In this document: positions 56,056-64,000 of the stretch, piece by piece
Layout of the letters: the number at the start of each line of letters is the position of its first letter
Numbering within the stretch: position 1 is the first letter of the stretch
NCBI RefSeq assembly: GCF_000242635.2
Contig: NC_017770.1
Location: 3,546,669-3,610,668, forward strand
DNA from: Solitalea canadensis DSM 3403
GTDB lineage: Bacteria; Bacteroidota; Bacteroidia; Sphingobacteriales; Sphingobacteriaceae
Direction of reading: 5' to 3'
DNA: 64,000 bases
Notes under the pieces: generated by a model
Databases searched by the model: none
Told to the model about the DNA's origin: nothing
Seen by the model: only the letters and a program-made list of their open reading frames with translations
Made by a program: the position numbers and the translations under genes

Positions 56056-57315
56056 ATGAAAAAACTAGCATTACTAAGCATTGCCGCCCTTTTTGCGATC
56101 TCTGCTTGTAAAAAAGACGACCATATATTTGATAAATCACCCGACGAACGTGTCAATGAATCATTGAAAGGTTATAAGCAAAAGTTAACCGAATCTGCTC
56201 ATGGCTGGAAAGCATTTCTGTTTCCAAAAGAAGGAGGAGGCTACACGTTTATGATGAAATTTAATGCTGAAGGAAACGTAAGCATGACAATGGATTTCAG
56301 TGATGCATCTCTTTACAATCCGGAGGAAAGTACTTATCGCTTGCGTGCATTGGAAGCCCCTGCATTAGTATTTGATACCTATTCGCCGTACATACACCTT
56401 TTAAGCAATCCGGATAACTTCGAATCTCCTTCTGCTTACGAAACGGATTTTGAGTTCATCTTTAAAGAATCAAAAGGCGATACCATTAAACTGATTGGAG
56501 TACACTACAAGAATGAGTTATTGTTAGTTAAAGCAAATCAGGAAGATGATAACAAGCTGAAAAAGACGCATGAAGTGTTTGGCAATATGAATGGCATCAC
56601 AACATACTTTAAAGATCTAGATGTAGACGGACAAAAGTATCAGATCACCTATTCAACTACTTTGCCAAGAAATATCAATTTCTCCTATATTGAAAATAGC
56701 CAGGTTAAAACATTTTCGACGGGGTATTACTTTAACGAAAACGGCTTGCAACTGGTTGAGCCTTTCAATACAGGAAAATCTGCTATAGCAGGATTAAACT
56801 TCACTGAATTCGATCCCACTACTCAGATTGTTAGCTTAATCACTAATTCTGGAAAAGCAGGTACCATAAAGGGAGGAACAGCACCATTACAGTACGATCT
56901 TAATACAGCTAAAGAATTCTATAATAATCCTTCAAATGGTTCTTACTGGATTTCGACCGGGGGATTTACAATTGACGGAGTAGCTGACGCTTATAATGTG
57001 CAATCAATCCCAGGCTTTAATTTTCTGTTGTTCTGGCCTAAGTACAACCCTGCATACAGCCGTCTTGGCTACATTGTAAATGGAGGCTGGGCTTCATACG
57101 GACCTGCTCCTATTGCTAAGTTCACTGAAGATGGTCTTATTTCATTTACAAGTGCCGGATCATTCGGAACTCCTCCTGCCACAATTAAACCAATTGTAGA
57201 CAAGGTAACGGCTAAATGGATTGATCCGAGTGGATATTATGTTATTAAGACTGGTAACAAAACCTATGACCTTGTAAGCGCAAAAGACGCCAGAACATGG
57301 ATCTCATTTGAATAA
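56056..57315 (+). CDS. DUF4302 domain lipoprotein
   Basis: The 419-residue protein has a lipoprotein signal (LLSIAALFAISACKKDD), and the DUF4302 pattern with ESAHGWKAFLFPKEGGGYTF near the N-terminus. The remainder is strand-rich. The family is uncharacterised but recurs with SusC/SusD and zinc-hydrolase lipoproteins, so it is probably an accessory surface-binding protein. It is the last gene before two terminators. Confidence 0.87.
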   Translation: MKKLALLSIAALFAISACKKDDHIFDKSPDERVNESLKGYKQKLTESAHGWKAFLFPKEGGGYTFMMKFNAEGNVSMTMDFSDASLYNPEESTYRLRALEAPALVFDTYSPYIHLLSNPDNFESPSAYETDFEFIFKESKGDTIKLIGVHYKNELLLVKANQEDDNKLKKTHEVFGNMNGITTYFKDLDVDGQKYQITYSTTLPRNINFSYIENSQVKTFSTGYYFNENGLQLVEPFNTGKSAIAGLNFTEFDPTTQIVSLITNSGKAGTIKGGTAPLQYDLNTAKEFYNNPSNGSYWISTGGFTIDGVADAYNVQSIPGFNFLLFWPKYNPAYSRLGYIVNGGWASYGPAPIAKFTEDGLISFTSAGSFGTPPATIKPIVDKVTAKWIDPSGYYVIKTGNKTYDLVSAKDARTWISFE

Positions 57316-57360
57316 AGCTTTTATTATCTAAAAACCCTCTTCATACTCCTAATACGCAGT

Positions 57361-57395
57361 TAAGTTCCGGGCCGATTGTTGGTCGGCCCGACTTA
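57361..57395 (+). terminator. First terminator after the SusCD locus
   Basis: CGGGCCGA (57368-57375) and TCGGCCCG (57383-57390) pair, extended by TAAGT/ACTTA flanks. It lies about 45 bp after the DUF4302 stop. Confidence 0.65.
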
Positions 57396-57409
57396 GTTAG
57401 TGGTTAAAG

Positions 57410-57447
57410 AAAAAGTGCGGTACTGAATGATCAGTACCGCACTTTTT
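57410..57447. terminator. Second, bidirectional terminator before the WG-repeat gene
   Basis: Arms 57410-57426 and 57431-57447 (core GTGCGGTACTGA) form a 17-bp perfect stem with loop ATGA, flanked by A- and T-runs. It serves the convergent genes on both sides. Confidence 0.85.
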
Positions 57448-57460
57448 TTAAGATATCAAT

Positions 57461-60022
57461 CTATTGGAACAGTTTTCCAAAGAAACCCTTTTTATTTTTT
57501 GCGGCAAGCTCCTTGGCGCCTTCCACATCTGCTGCTAAAGCTTCTTTCAGGTGTTGACGCGCCTTCACTTCATTTTTAACTTCAGGATGAGCAAAATAAA
57601 GCCGTGCTAACAACAAGTGACTTTCACTATCGTCCAAGCTTAAAGCCTTATTATAATAGTCAATCGCTTTATGTACATTTTCCTTACAACCTAATCCTAA
57701 AGCATAAAATTCTCCTACACGTTTGGTTGCATAGTCATAGCCATTGTTTGCATCCTCAAGGTAATACCTGAACGCATTGTTAAAATCGCCTTTTTGTTCA
57801 TAAGTATAACCCAATGGTGTTACAGCCTCCTTATCTCCCGCTGTGTATACTCTTAACCATAAGTCCAATGTTTTTTCTGCATCATACTCATTATTTACAT
57901 CATAATAGTAATAATAAGCAAGATTTTTCAACGCTTGCGTACTACCGTTATTAATGGCCAGGTTATACCAGTACTTTGCCTTGGCGTAATCAATATCGAT
58001 ACCAGTGCCTTTTTTATAACACTCAGCAAGATTATTCATAGCATCGGCACTACCTGCATCGGCTCCCTTTTTATACCACTGAACCGCCAAGGCCTCATCC
58101 TTATAAACTTCTTCAAATTCATATAAGTAGCCCAGGTTATTCATGGCATCCTTATTCCCCATCTCAGCAGCTTTACTATATAACTCAATAGCTGTATCAA
58201 AATCTCTTGCATCATTGGCATCCCATGCTTTTGTAAAAATATCCTCCGATTGCCTCAGCGGACTACTATTATTAGTTAAAATTTCTATTTCAGCAGCAGT
58301 GTAGTAATTAGAAGCAATGTCAAGATAACGGATTTCAGATTCCGCCTCGGCCTCTGTCAACAACCTAACTTCTCCATCATTTTCTATTATAAAAGCTTTG
58401 TTATCCTTAAACCCGATGCCAATGGCTGACTCAATATATCCCATTCTATTACTCATACTCTCAAATTCAGCTGGCAACATTAGCTTGTTATCACTCCTTA
58501 TTACCCCCCATAAATTATCCTGTTTAAAGCTAAAGAAGTTGTTATTCAGCCAGGAAATCAATTCATATTCACATGGAATTCTCCAATCCGGATTCTTACC
58601 TGTATAGTATAGGCCATACATTTTCCCTTTTTTAACTATTGCGTAACCTCCGTTTGCTCGGGTTGAATTATAATGTGTTACTGTTGTGATCTTATCATAA
58701 TCACAATCTAATAAAAACCCTTCATCGGCTTTATAGAAACCGGCTTTTTTACCATCCCGTACAATGAAGCACGCAAGAAGGTAGTCAAACGTTATTTTTG
58801 TGTACTTAACAGGCAGTAATTCATTCCCTTTGCTATCCTTTACTCCAAAAAGTTTACTCTTTTCGGTCTTTTCACTTACAATGTAAAATGTTGCCTCATT
58901 ATAGGTAATCGCCTCAACCTCTTCAGATAAATAGGTTCCAATTGAAAAAAAATCTTTTGAAAGATAAATGGTCTTTTCTGCACCTGGTGCTAATGCGGTA
59001 TAAAAATCAGTTCCATAATTATCGCTATCATCCAATTTTTCGTATTGAAAGTCGAGCTTAACTGTCCCTTCATTGTCAATAATTCCCCATAGGCCATTCA
59101 ATTTCATCGCCCAGTACTTTCCAATCGGGACTAGGTAATGGGAATCTTCATAAATACATTCAACGACAATCTCTCCTTGCTTATTAATCAATCCACGTTT
59201 ACCATTAATGCCAACTTGTGCATAATTAACATCAAAGTCGTAAGCATCATCAAATTTGCATTCTATTACTTCCGTACCTAAACGATTAATGTAACCAAAC
59301 TTGTTATTATTATTAACAACTGCCCATCCTGAGTTGTCATCAAAGCCGAACATTTCGGTATATTGTGGAGGGAGGATAATGGTTCCCTCAGTATCTTTCA
59401 ATCCCCAAAGCCCATTTTCTTCGAATTGTATGAGGTCATCTGTTTCATCCGGAAAGTACCCCGACTCAATTACTCCCCACCCGTAGTCATAAACCTCATA
59501 ATTCAGCAAATCACGAAACTCTTTAAATGCACTAAACTTATCATTGAACATCGGCGTCAAGTTCAGAATTGCAGGATTATTTGCTTCTATGGCTTGCTGT
59601 ATAATAGAATTGCTTAATGAAATTTCTTCCAATAAATCTTTTGCTTGCTCATGATGGGACTCATCACTCATGTTAAAAACATCCCAGGCATCAAGGTGGA
59701 AATATTTTTTATTGGCTTTATTATCGAGAAAGTTAAAAACCTTTTCTTTCGCAATCTCATAAGCTTCCACATTCGTAATCAGTTTATCTTTATGCGCATC
59801 TATAAACTCATAGAATCGTTTTAAAGCTTCTATCCCCGATTCTGTATCAGCATACAACCCTCCCTCTACACCATTATAAACAGGGGCCTGAATTTCAGGA
59901 GTATTCATAAACAGTGGATGGAAAAACAAAGGGAATTCGTATTTCCATTCCATCATCATTAAATCATCATGATTCTGCTCTGCAACTGTGGAAAGGTTGT
60001 AGAGATACATTCTATGCGACAT
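57461..60022 (-). CDS. WG-repeat and Sel1-repeat protein
   Basis: The protein is 853 residues. No signal peptide is seen. An N-terminal alpha-rich domain covers about 1-195. Several WG beta-propeller-like repeats follow at about 205-560 (FEENGLWGLKDTEGTIILPP, MKLNGLWGIIDNEGTVKLDF, FKQDNLWGVIRSDNKLMLPA). About six Sel1/TPR repeats cover 600-835 (AAEMGNKDAMNNLGYLYEFE, AADAGSADAMNNLAECYKKG-like). The short tail is GFFGKLFQ. Both repeat types are protein-binding scaffolds; partner and role are unknown. Confidence 0.85.
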   Translation of the reverse strand: MSHRMYLYNLSTVAEQNHDDLMMMEWKYEFPLFFHPLFMNTPEIQAPVYNGVEGGLYADTESGIEALKRFYEFIDAHKDKLITNVEAYEIAKEKVFNFLDNKANKKYFHLDAWDVFNMSDESHHEQAKDLLEEISLSNSIIQQAIEANNPAILNLTPMFNDKFSAFKEFRDLLNYEVYDYGWGVIESGYFPDETDDLIQFEENGLWGLKDTEGTIILPPQYTEMFGFDDNSGWAVVNNNNKFGYINRLGTEVIECKFDDAYDFDVNYAQVGINGKRGLINKQGEIVVECIYEDSHYLVPIGKYWAMKLNGLWGIIDNEGTVKLDFQYEKLDDSDNYGTDFYTALAPGAEKTIYLSKDFFSIGTYLSEEVEAITYNEATFYIVSEKTEKSKLFGVKDSKGNELLPVKYTKITFDYLLACFIVRDGKKAGFYKADEGFLLDCDYDKITTVTHYNSTRANGGYAIVKKGKMYGLYYTGKNPDWRIPCEYELISWLNNNFFSFKQDNLWGVIRSDNKLMLPAEFESMSNRMGYIESAIGIGFKDNKAFIIENDGEVRLLTEAEAESEIRYLDIASNYYTAAEIEILTNNSSPLRQSEDIFTKAWDANDARDFDTAIELYSKAAEMGNKDAMNNLGYLYEFEEVYKDEALAVQWYKKGADAGSADAMNNLAECYKKGTGIDIDYAKAKYWYNLAINNGSTQALKNLAYYYYYDVNNEYDAEKTLDLWLRVYTAGDKEAVTPLGYTYEQKGDFNNAFRYYLEDANNGYDYATKRVGEFYALGLGCKENVHKAIDYYNKALSLDDSESHLLLARLYFAHPEVKNEVKARQHLKEALAADVEGAKELAAKNKKGFFGKLFQ

Positions 60023-60191
60023 AGTAGAAAAGAGGTTTGTTTAAGTGCAATTACAAACTAGCGTCTATAATTACTCAAAGTTAATCATACACTACTTTTA
60101 TGGAAGAGTTGTTAATTATTTAGCAAGTTTTCAACAACTAATAATACTTGATAAATAAATTTTCGGGGGATATAAAAATGATAATCAGAGA

Positions 60192-61484
60192 TTACAATCC
60201 AATAAAAATAAACGTTGAACCATATTTAATCAGGGTTGCAATGAGCCATAAGAAAGCCGCCATACCTAATAGTCCCCATGTTTTATAATCTTTCCAATAC
60301 CAGTTCCAGAAACCTGGTAGTTCCCAGTACTTTATTATAGCAAAGACCACCAGAAATAATACCCCAATTGTAGAAAGCAACTGCATTGATAAAATTGCTC
60401 CTGCAAACATGCATCCTATAAAATAAAGCATACTAACTAGTTGTACATAAACATAATTACTAATGAGATCGCCGGAAGCTTCTTTGGAAGAAATGATCAA
60501 TAGCCAACATGCCGATAGTACTCCCAAAGTTAACGGAATTGAACGGTGGATATTGGGGATAAACAAACTGATCACCCCTAAAATAATTGTTAGTGTTATA
60601 TAGGGAAGTATTCGTGGATTTATCTTATTTAATTCATACGTAACGGGAAGGATTAAACGTCCGAGCGGACGACAAACTGAATAGACTAAAGGAATTGTAT
60701 AAAATGTAATAAGTCCGATTATCACCAATTCGTAATAATACCATTCATCCGCTATTTTAGTTGTAGTTATAAAAAGAGCAACTGCAGTTGTAAAACATGG
60801 CACACAGATCTGAATAAATGTACTTCGGTTTGGAATCCATTCGGAACTACTATTAAATACCTTTTTATAACAAGCTTTAAAGTTCAATTCAGCCGCTACC
60901 AATTCTGTTACCTGGCTCCACAAAAGAAACAAGCCCACATGAATAATAATTGTTCGGATAGTGACATCCTTAATTGATGGACCAAACCATATTCCCGCAG
61001 CACCCAATAGAAGCAGTTCAAACGTAAGCATTCGAGGTGCAAACAGAATTTTAAATAATGGGGCAAATATCCGGAGGAAAAACACGGAAATAACACTCCA
61101 GTATTTATAAATAAGCATGATAATGGCGTATGCAGCAATAAGCGATGCAAAGCTTAGAATTAACCCTGTTGCAGTAAACAACCTCTCCAAAAACCGGAAT
61201 GAAGAAGGTTTCTTTACCTTATAAACCAGTTCAACATTCATTAGCAATTCATTGGCTAATGAATCTCGCTGAGCATTAGCCAAATGAGGCATTAATTGTT
61301 TATGTTGAGTCCAGAAGTTTTCAGCCTGAGGTGCTGATGCAAGTTTTTTGAGTGTTCCGTACTGATATAGAACCGTTTTCTGATCAGCTGATAACGAATC
61401 GATTAATTGAGGCCGATCATTGGAAAAAGTTCTCGTTGAAAGGCATAAAAGGACCAAAATTAACAATAGCGATCTCATGGACAT
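60192..61484 (-). CDS. Polytopic membrane protein of unknown function
   Basis: The 430-residue protein has a signal peptide (SLLLILVLLCLSTRTFS), a soluble periplasmic stretch of about 80 residues (DRPQLIDSLSADQKTVLYQY), then about nine to ten membrane segments, the last being LLGMAAFLWLIATLIKYGST. No family is recognised. Its start codon directly abuts the stop of the upstream gene (TAA then ATG at 61485/61484), so the pair is translationally linked. A second Met two codons in is an alternative start. Confidence 0.7.
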   Translation of the reverse strand: MSMRSLLLILVLLCLSTRTFSNDRPQLIDSLSADQKTVLYQYGTLKKLASAPQAENFWTQHKQLMPHLANAQRDSLANELLMNVELVYKVKKPSSFRFLERLFTATGLILSFASLIAAYAIIMLIYKYWSVISVFFLRIFAPLFKILFAPRMLTFELLLLGAAGIWFGPSIKDVTIRTIIIHVGLFLLWSQVTELVAAELNFKACYKKVFNSSSEWIPNRSTFIQICVPCFTTAVALFITTTKIADEWYYYELVIIGLITFYTIPLVYSVCRPLGRLILPVTYELNKINPRILPYITLTIILGVISLFIPNIHRSIPLTLGVLSACWLLIISSKEASGDLISNYVYVQLVSMLYFIGCMFAGAILSMQLLSTIGVLFLVVFAIIKYWELPGFWNWYWKDYKTWGLLGMAAFLWLIATLIKYGSTFIFIGL

Positions 61485-62594
61485 TTACTTATTGAACAAA
61501 GTAGGATTATACTTTTTTAAGACTGTATACGGAACAACAGACCACTCCGGATTATCACAAGGACGCGCAGCACGGTAAAAATAAGCTCCAAGGTATAAGC
61601 CTTTATCTGTTAAGTACCAAACGCCAAAATCCCATACTTCCGGATCAGTATAATCGCAGTAATCATCTTTATCTGTGGGCTTTTGCATCTCAACAGGATA
61701 AAGCTTCTTAAATAGTTCAACCACTTTGGGAGCGAAAACATCGCTCCTGTATTTATACCATCCGTCTGAATCTCTCTTTGGCTTAACGCCTTTGCCAAAC
61801 CATAAAACATCTTCCAATTCCATTTCCTTTCCTGTTTTTGCATTAATCGTTGTTCCCGATTCACCAAAGTCAGGATGAGCAGCTCTATTACAATACCAAC
61901 TGCTGTTAATGCAGTAACTGATAAACTGGTCATTAAGAAAACAACTTGAGACCTCCATTATGTCAAATCCAGAGCTGCCATTTCCTCCTGCACAAGAAAA
62001 GTAAGCTTCTATATTAGCGTAAAAATCTCTATCGATTATCTGATTAACAGATTTCAATATATTCTCCGGATAACCGGCAACCACTTTAAACATCGTTAGT
62101 TTTGAAGTAGGCTCTGAATACCACTGTAGGGTATACTTTTTACTAACGACTTCCTGTTTACCGGGAACAAGTTTAACCTCTGCTAGTCGAAGTTTAGAGT
62201 AATCAGAAAGCGCTCTTTCAAATTTTAGATGAGGAAATGGATTTTTTACACTTCCTCCATTCACAATAGTTAACTGAACGGCTAAAGAAGCACCTTTAGC
62301 GTTTTTATAGGTTCCCACATAAGTATCTCCGTTTTTTGTCAACGAAAATTTATCGCCTGTATCTTCCGACGCTAATCGAATTAAATTTCCTGAAACAGAC
62401 CCTGTTAATGGGATATCTTGTTTAAATTTCTTATAGAAATAAGTACCATATAGCGAACTTTCATCTCCTTCAAACTCCATTACAATTGGATATTTCCCAA
62501 TTGTTCCCTGAAGCGTAACAGATTGACCGCTAGCATTAAAAACAAGTATTGTAAAGCAGAAATACAGGAAAAGTTGTTGAACCAGTTTTTTCAT
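61485..62594 (-). CDS. Secreted DUF3298/RsiV-like protein
   Basis: The 369-residue protein has a signal peptide (FLYFCFTILVFNASGQ). The N-terminal part is strand-rich with repeated GTY motifs (SLYGTYFYKKF, YVGTYKNAKG). The C-terminal half resembles DUF3298/RsiV-type domains (INAKTGKEMELEDVLWFGKG, LYLGAYFYRAARPCDNPEWS). It is followed without gap by the polytopic membrane protein. The function is unknown. Confidence 0.7.
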   Translation of the reverse strand: MKKLVQQLFLYFCFTILVFNASGQSVTLQGTIGKYPIVMEFEGDESSLYGTYFYKKFKQDIPLTGSVSGNLIRLASEDTGDKFSLTKNGDTYVGTYKNAKGASLAVQLTIVNGGSVKNPFPHLKFERALSDYSKLRLAEVKLVPGKQEVVSKKYTLQWYSEPTSKLTMFKVVAGYPENILKSVNQIIDRDFYANIEAYFSCAGGNGSSGFDIMEVSSCFLNDQFISYCINSSWYCNRAAHPDFGESGTTINAKTGKEMELEDVLWFGKGVKPKRDSDGWYKYRSDVFAPKVVELFKKLYPVEMQKPTDKDDYCDYTDPEVWDFGVWYLTDKGLYLGAYFYRAARPCDNPEWSVVPYTVLKKYNPTLFNK

Positions 62595-62620
62595 AAATGG
62601 AATGAATAGCTTGATTAAAT

Positions 62621-62656
62621 GAAGAGGTCAATAACCCGTTCGTTATCGACCTCTTC
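62621..62656 (-). terminator. Hairpin after the partial thioredoxin-like gene
   Basis: GAAGAGGTC (62621-62629) pairs with GACCTCTTC (62648-62656), with an inner ATAAC/GTTAT. The U-tract is weak (ATTTAATC), so it may be only a partial terminator. Confidence 0.55.
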
Positions 62657-62665
62657 AGATAAGTA

Positions 62666-64000
62666 TTATAATGTACCTGCTTTCATTTTTTGCAGATCAC
62701 CTTTCATATTGGATAACATATCTTCTTGGATATAGTATCCCGATTTTTTATCCGCTGCTTTCGCTACTGCTAATTGCTGTTGCTTTAAAGCCTCTACCTT
62801 GTTACCTAAACGATATAACAGATGTGCATAAGTATCGAGATAGTATGGATTATTTTTCTCCAATACTAATGATGATTTCGACCAGTTTAAGGCTTTTTTC
62901 AGCAGCTCATCATTTACTTTATTCTCAAAGAAACTCCATGCGGCAGTATTTAATGTAGCTGCCATTACCTGATCAAAGCAAGCTTTATCGCCTTTTTCTG
63001 AATTACAATATTCGCCCAGAATCGCATAATGATTATCACTTAGTGAAACATCAAAAGCTTTCTTTTGAAAACTGGCTAGCTTAGTGTAAACCCCATCAAC
63101 GATACCTCTTACGGCCTCCGGATTTTTAGCAATTGCTTCACAGTAATTAATAGCCACCTCTTCAAACATTGGTTGAAGGCTTAATTTACCTGCGTAAAAA
63201 TTCAGGTTGTTTATCAAAACAGGTGTTTCAAAATGCTCTACTTCGGGAGTTTGCCTGATAAATTCTTGTTGAAAGGCGAGCATTTTACGTTGGCCTTCTT
63301 CTGTTTCAGCCGCATATAGCGCCCGTTTGATACGCTCACTGATAATTTCATATAATGAACGACCTTCATCATCATAATAAGAATCAGCTGAGGTTTTATA
63401 CTGATAATTTTTCAACTCCGCATAGTTTTTCAATAAGTATTGCATTGCCGGAGAAACCTTCATTTGTCCATCTACTGAAGCAATGTACTGACTGGTCATT
63501 AGCGGACAGTAGGTTTCATCGGTATTTATCATTACCTCTGCGATCAGGTTAACTGTTGCAGTGTCGGGCGGACTGTTCAACTTATATTTTGCGATAAGCG
63601 TATCCAGATAGTGTACCACTCTTAATGTATCATATGCGGTTTCAAGCGGAGAAGAAAAATTATTCAGATCTTTTTTAGCTGATTCAGCATGGTAACCATC
63701 ATAAGCAGGAGTTGTAGCATCTGCATACTGCTCACTTTTAACTAATGCAGATTCTTTTAGATAATTCACTAACTCTGGTTCACTGTATCCAGACTTTTCA
63801 ACTCGCGCGGGTAGTACTACATTAACCTGTTGCATTTTTAGGTTGTTAACAAAATCAGTATAATAGGTAAATACCTTATCCAACTGCGTTTTGTTATCCG
63901 GACCGTAACCATAGTATAGTAATTCTTCTTGCGGAGTCAGAATTACCATAGCCGGAAATTTCTTTATCGTATATTTTTTGAATCTGTTCTTATCTGCTTC
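62666..64000 (-). CDS. Thioredoxin-like/TPR protein (partial, N-terminus outside window)
   Basis: The frame is open to the right edge. Residues just before the first in-window Met read EADKNRFKKYTIKKFPAMVI, so the true start lies beyond 64000. The FPAMVILTPQEELLYYGYGP segment, with a cis-Pro, resembles the second half of a thioredoxin fold; the CxxC part would be outside. The rest (about 400 residues) is helical and TPR-like near the end (WSKSSLVLEKNNPYYLDTYA, HLLYRLGNKVEALKQQ). It is probably an envelope protein; redox function cannot be judged. Confidence 0.75.
   Translation of the reverse strand, partial: EADKNRFKKYTIKKFPAMVILTPQEELLYYGYGPDNKTQLDKVFTYYTDFVNNLKMQQVNVVLPARVEKSGYSEPELVNYLKESALVKSEQYADATTPAYDGYHAESAKKDLNNFSSPLETAYDTLRVVHYLDTLIAKYKLNSPPDTATVNLIAEVMINTDETYCPLMTSQYIASVDGQMKVSPAMQYLLKNYAELKNYQYKTSADSYYDDEGRSLYEIISERIKRALYAAETEEGQRKMLAFQQEFIRQTPEVEHFETPVLINNLNFYAGKLSLQPMFEEVAINYCEAIAKNPEAVRGIVDGVYTKLASFQKKAFDVSLSDNHYAILGEYCNSEKGDKACFDQVMAATLNTAAWSFFENKVNDELLKKALNWSKSSLVLEKNNPYYLDTYAHLLYRLGNKVEALKQQQLAVAKAADKKSGYYIQEDMLSNMKGDLQKMKAGTL

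Noticed and set aside
1-64000. CRISPR arrays, prophage or integrated plasmid
   Set aside because: No regularly spaced direct repeats, cas genes, integrase beside the tRNA, or phage structural genes were seen.

Overview
The window is a chromosomal segment of a Bacteroidota bacterium, most likely of the Sphingobacteriales (Pedobacter/Solitalea-like; the genus is inference). Supporting signs are an ECF/FecR/SusC/SusD locus, PorP/SprF and type B C-terminal sorting domains of type IX secretion, two DUF2723 proteins, SD-poor A/T-rich start regions, and promoters of the Bacteroidota form TTTG-N19-TAnnTTTG.

Region 1 (1-12.8 kb, minus strand) is the S10-spc-alpha ribosomal protein cluster, read from rplC (L3) through secY, map, infA, rpmJ, rpsM and rpsK into rpsD, which is cut by the window edge. 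S4, S14 and L36 are all the zinc-free form, and S3 has a Gly/Arg/Asn/Asp repeat tail. Terminator-like hairpins sit inside the cluster between rpsN and rpsH and between rpsM and rpsK.

Region 2 (13-23.9 kb) is a surface-protein module inside what is normally one str-S10 supercluster: a PorP/SprF protein, a 2274-residue secreted protein with a type B T9SS sorting domain, a LytTR response regulator, and a divergent TPR-HisKA_2 histidine kinase. The rpsJ end of the split cluster has its own terminator and the rplC end has a consensus promoter.

Region 3 (23.9-36.6 kb) holds an IS3-family element (1312 bp), the str genes rpsJ-fusA-rpsG-rpsL on the minus strand, a small membrane protein, an alpha/beta hydrolase, pgi, a cytochrome c-like lipoprotein, pth, a second copy of the same IS in opposite orientation, then rplY, prs and tRNA-Gln. 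Both IS copies keep 3-bp target duplications, and both have the transposase 5' end 16-17 bp from the GC stem of an intrinsic terminator.

Region 4 (36.9-48.1 kb) has two tandem DUF2723 membrane proteins, an endonuclease/exonuclease/phosphatase-fold protein, lipoproteins, a BON-LysM pair, a DUF488 protein, accA and a small secreted protein.

Region 5 (48.3-57.4 kb) is a complete ECF sigma - FecR anti-sigma - STN-containing SusC - SusD - zinc metallohydrolase lipoprotein - DUF4302 lipoprotein locus. It contains no recognisable carbohydrate-active enzyme.

Region 6 (57.5-64 kb, minus strand) has a WG-repeat/Sel1-repeat protein, a polytopic membrane protein abutting a DUF3298-like secreted protein, and a thioredoxin-like/TPR protein cut by the right edge.
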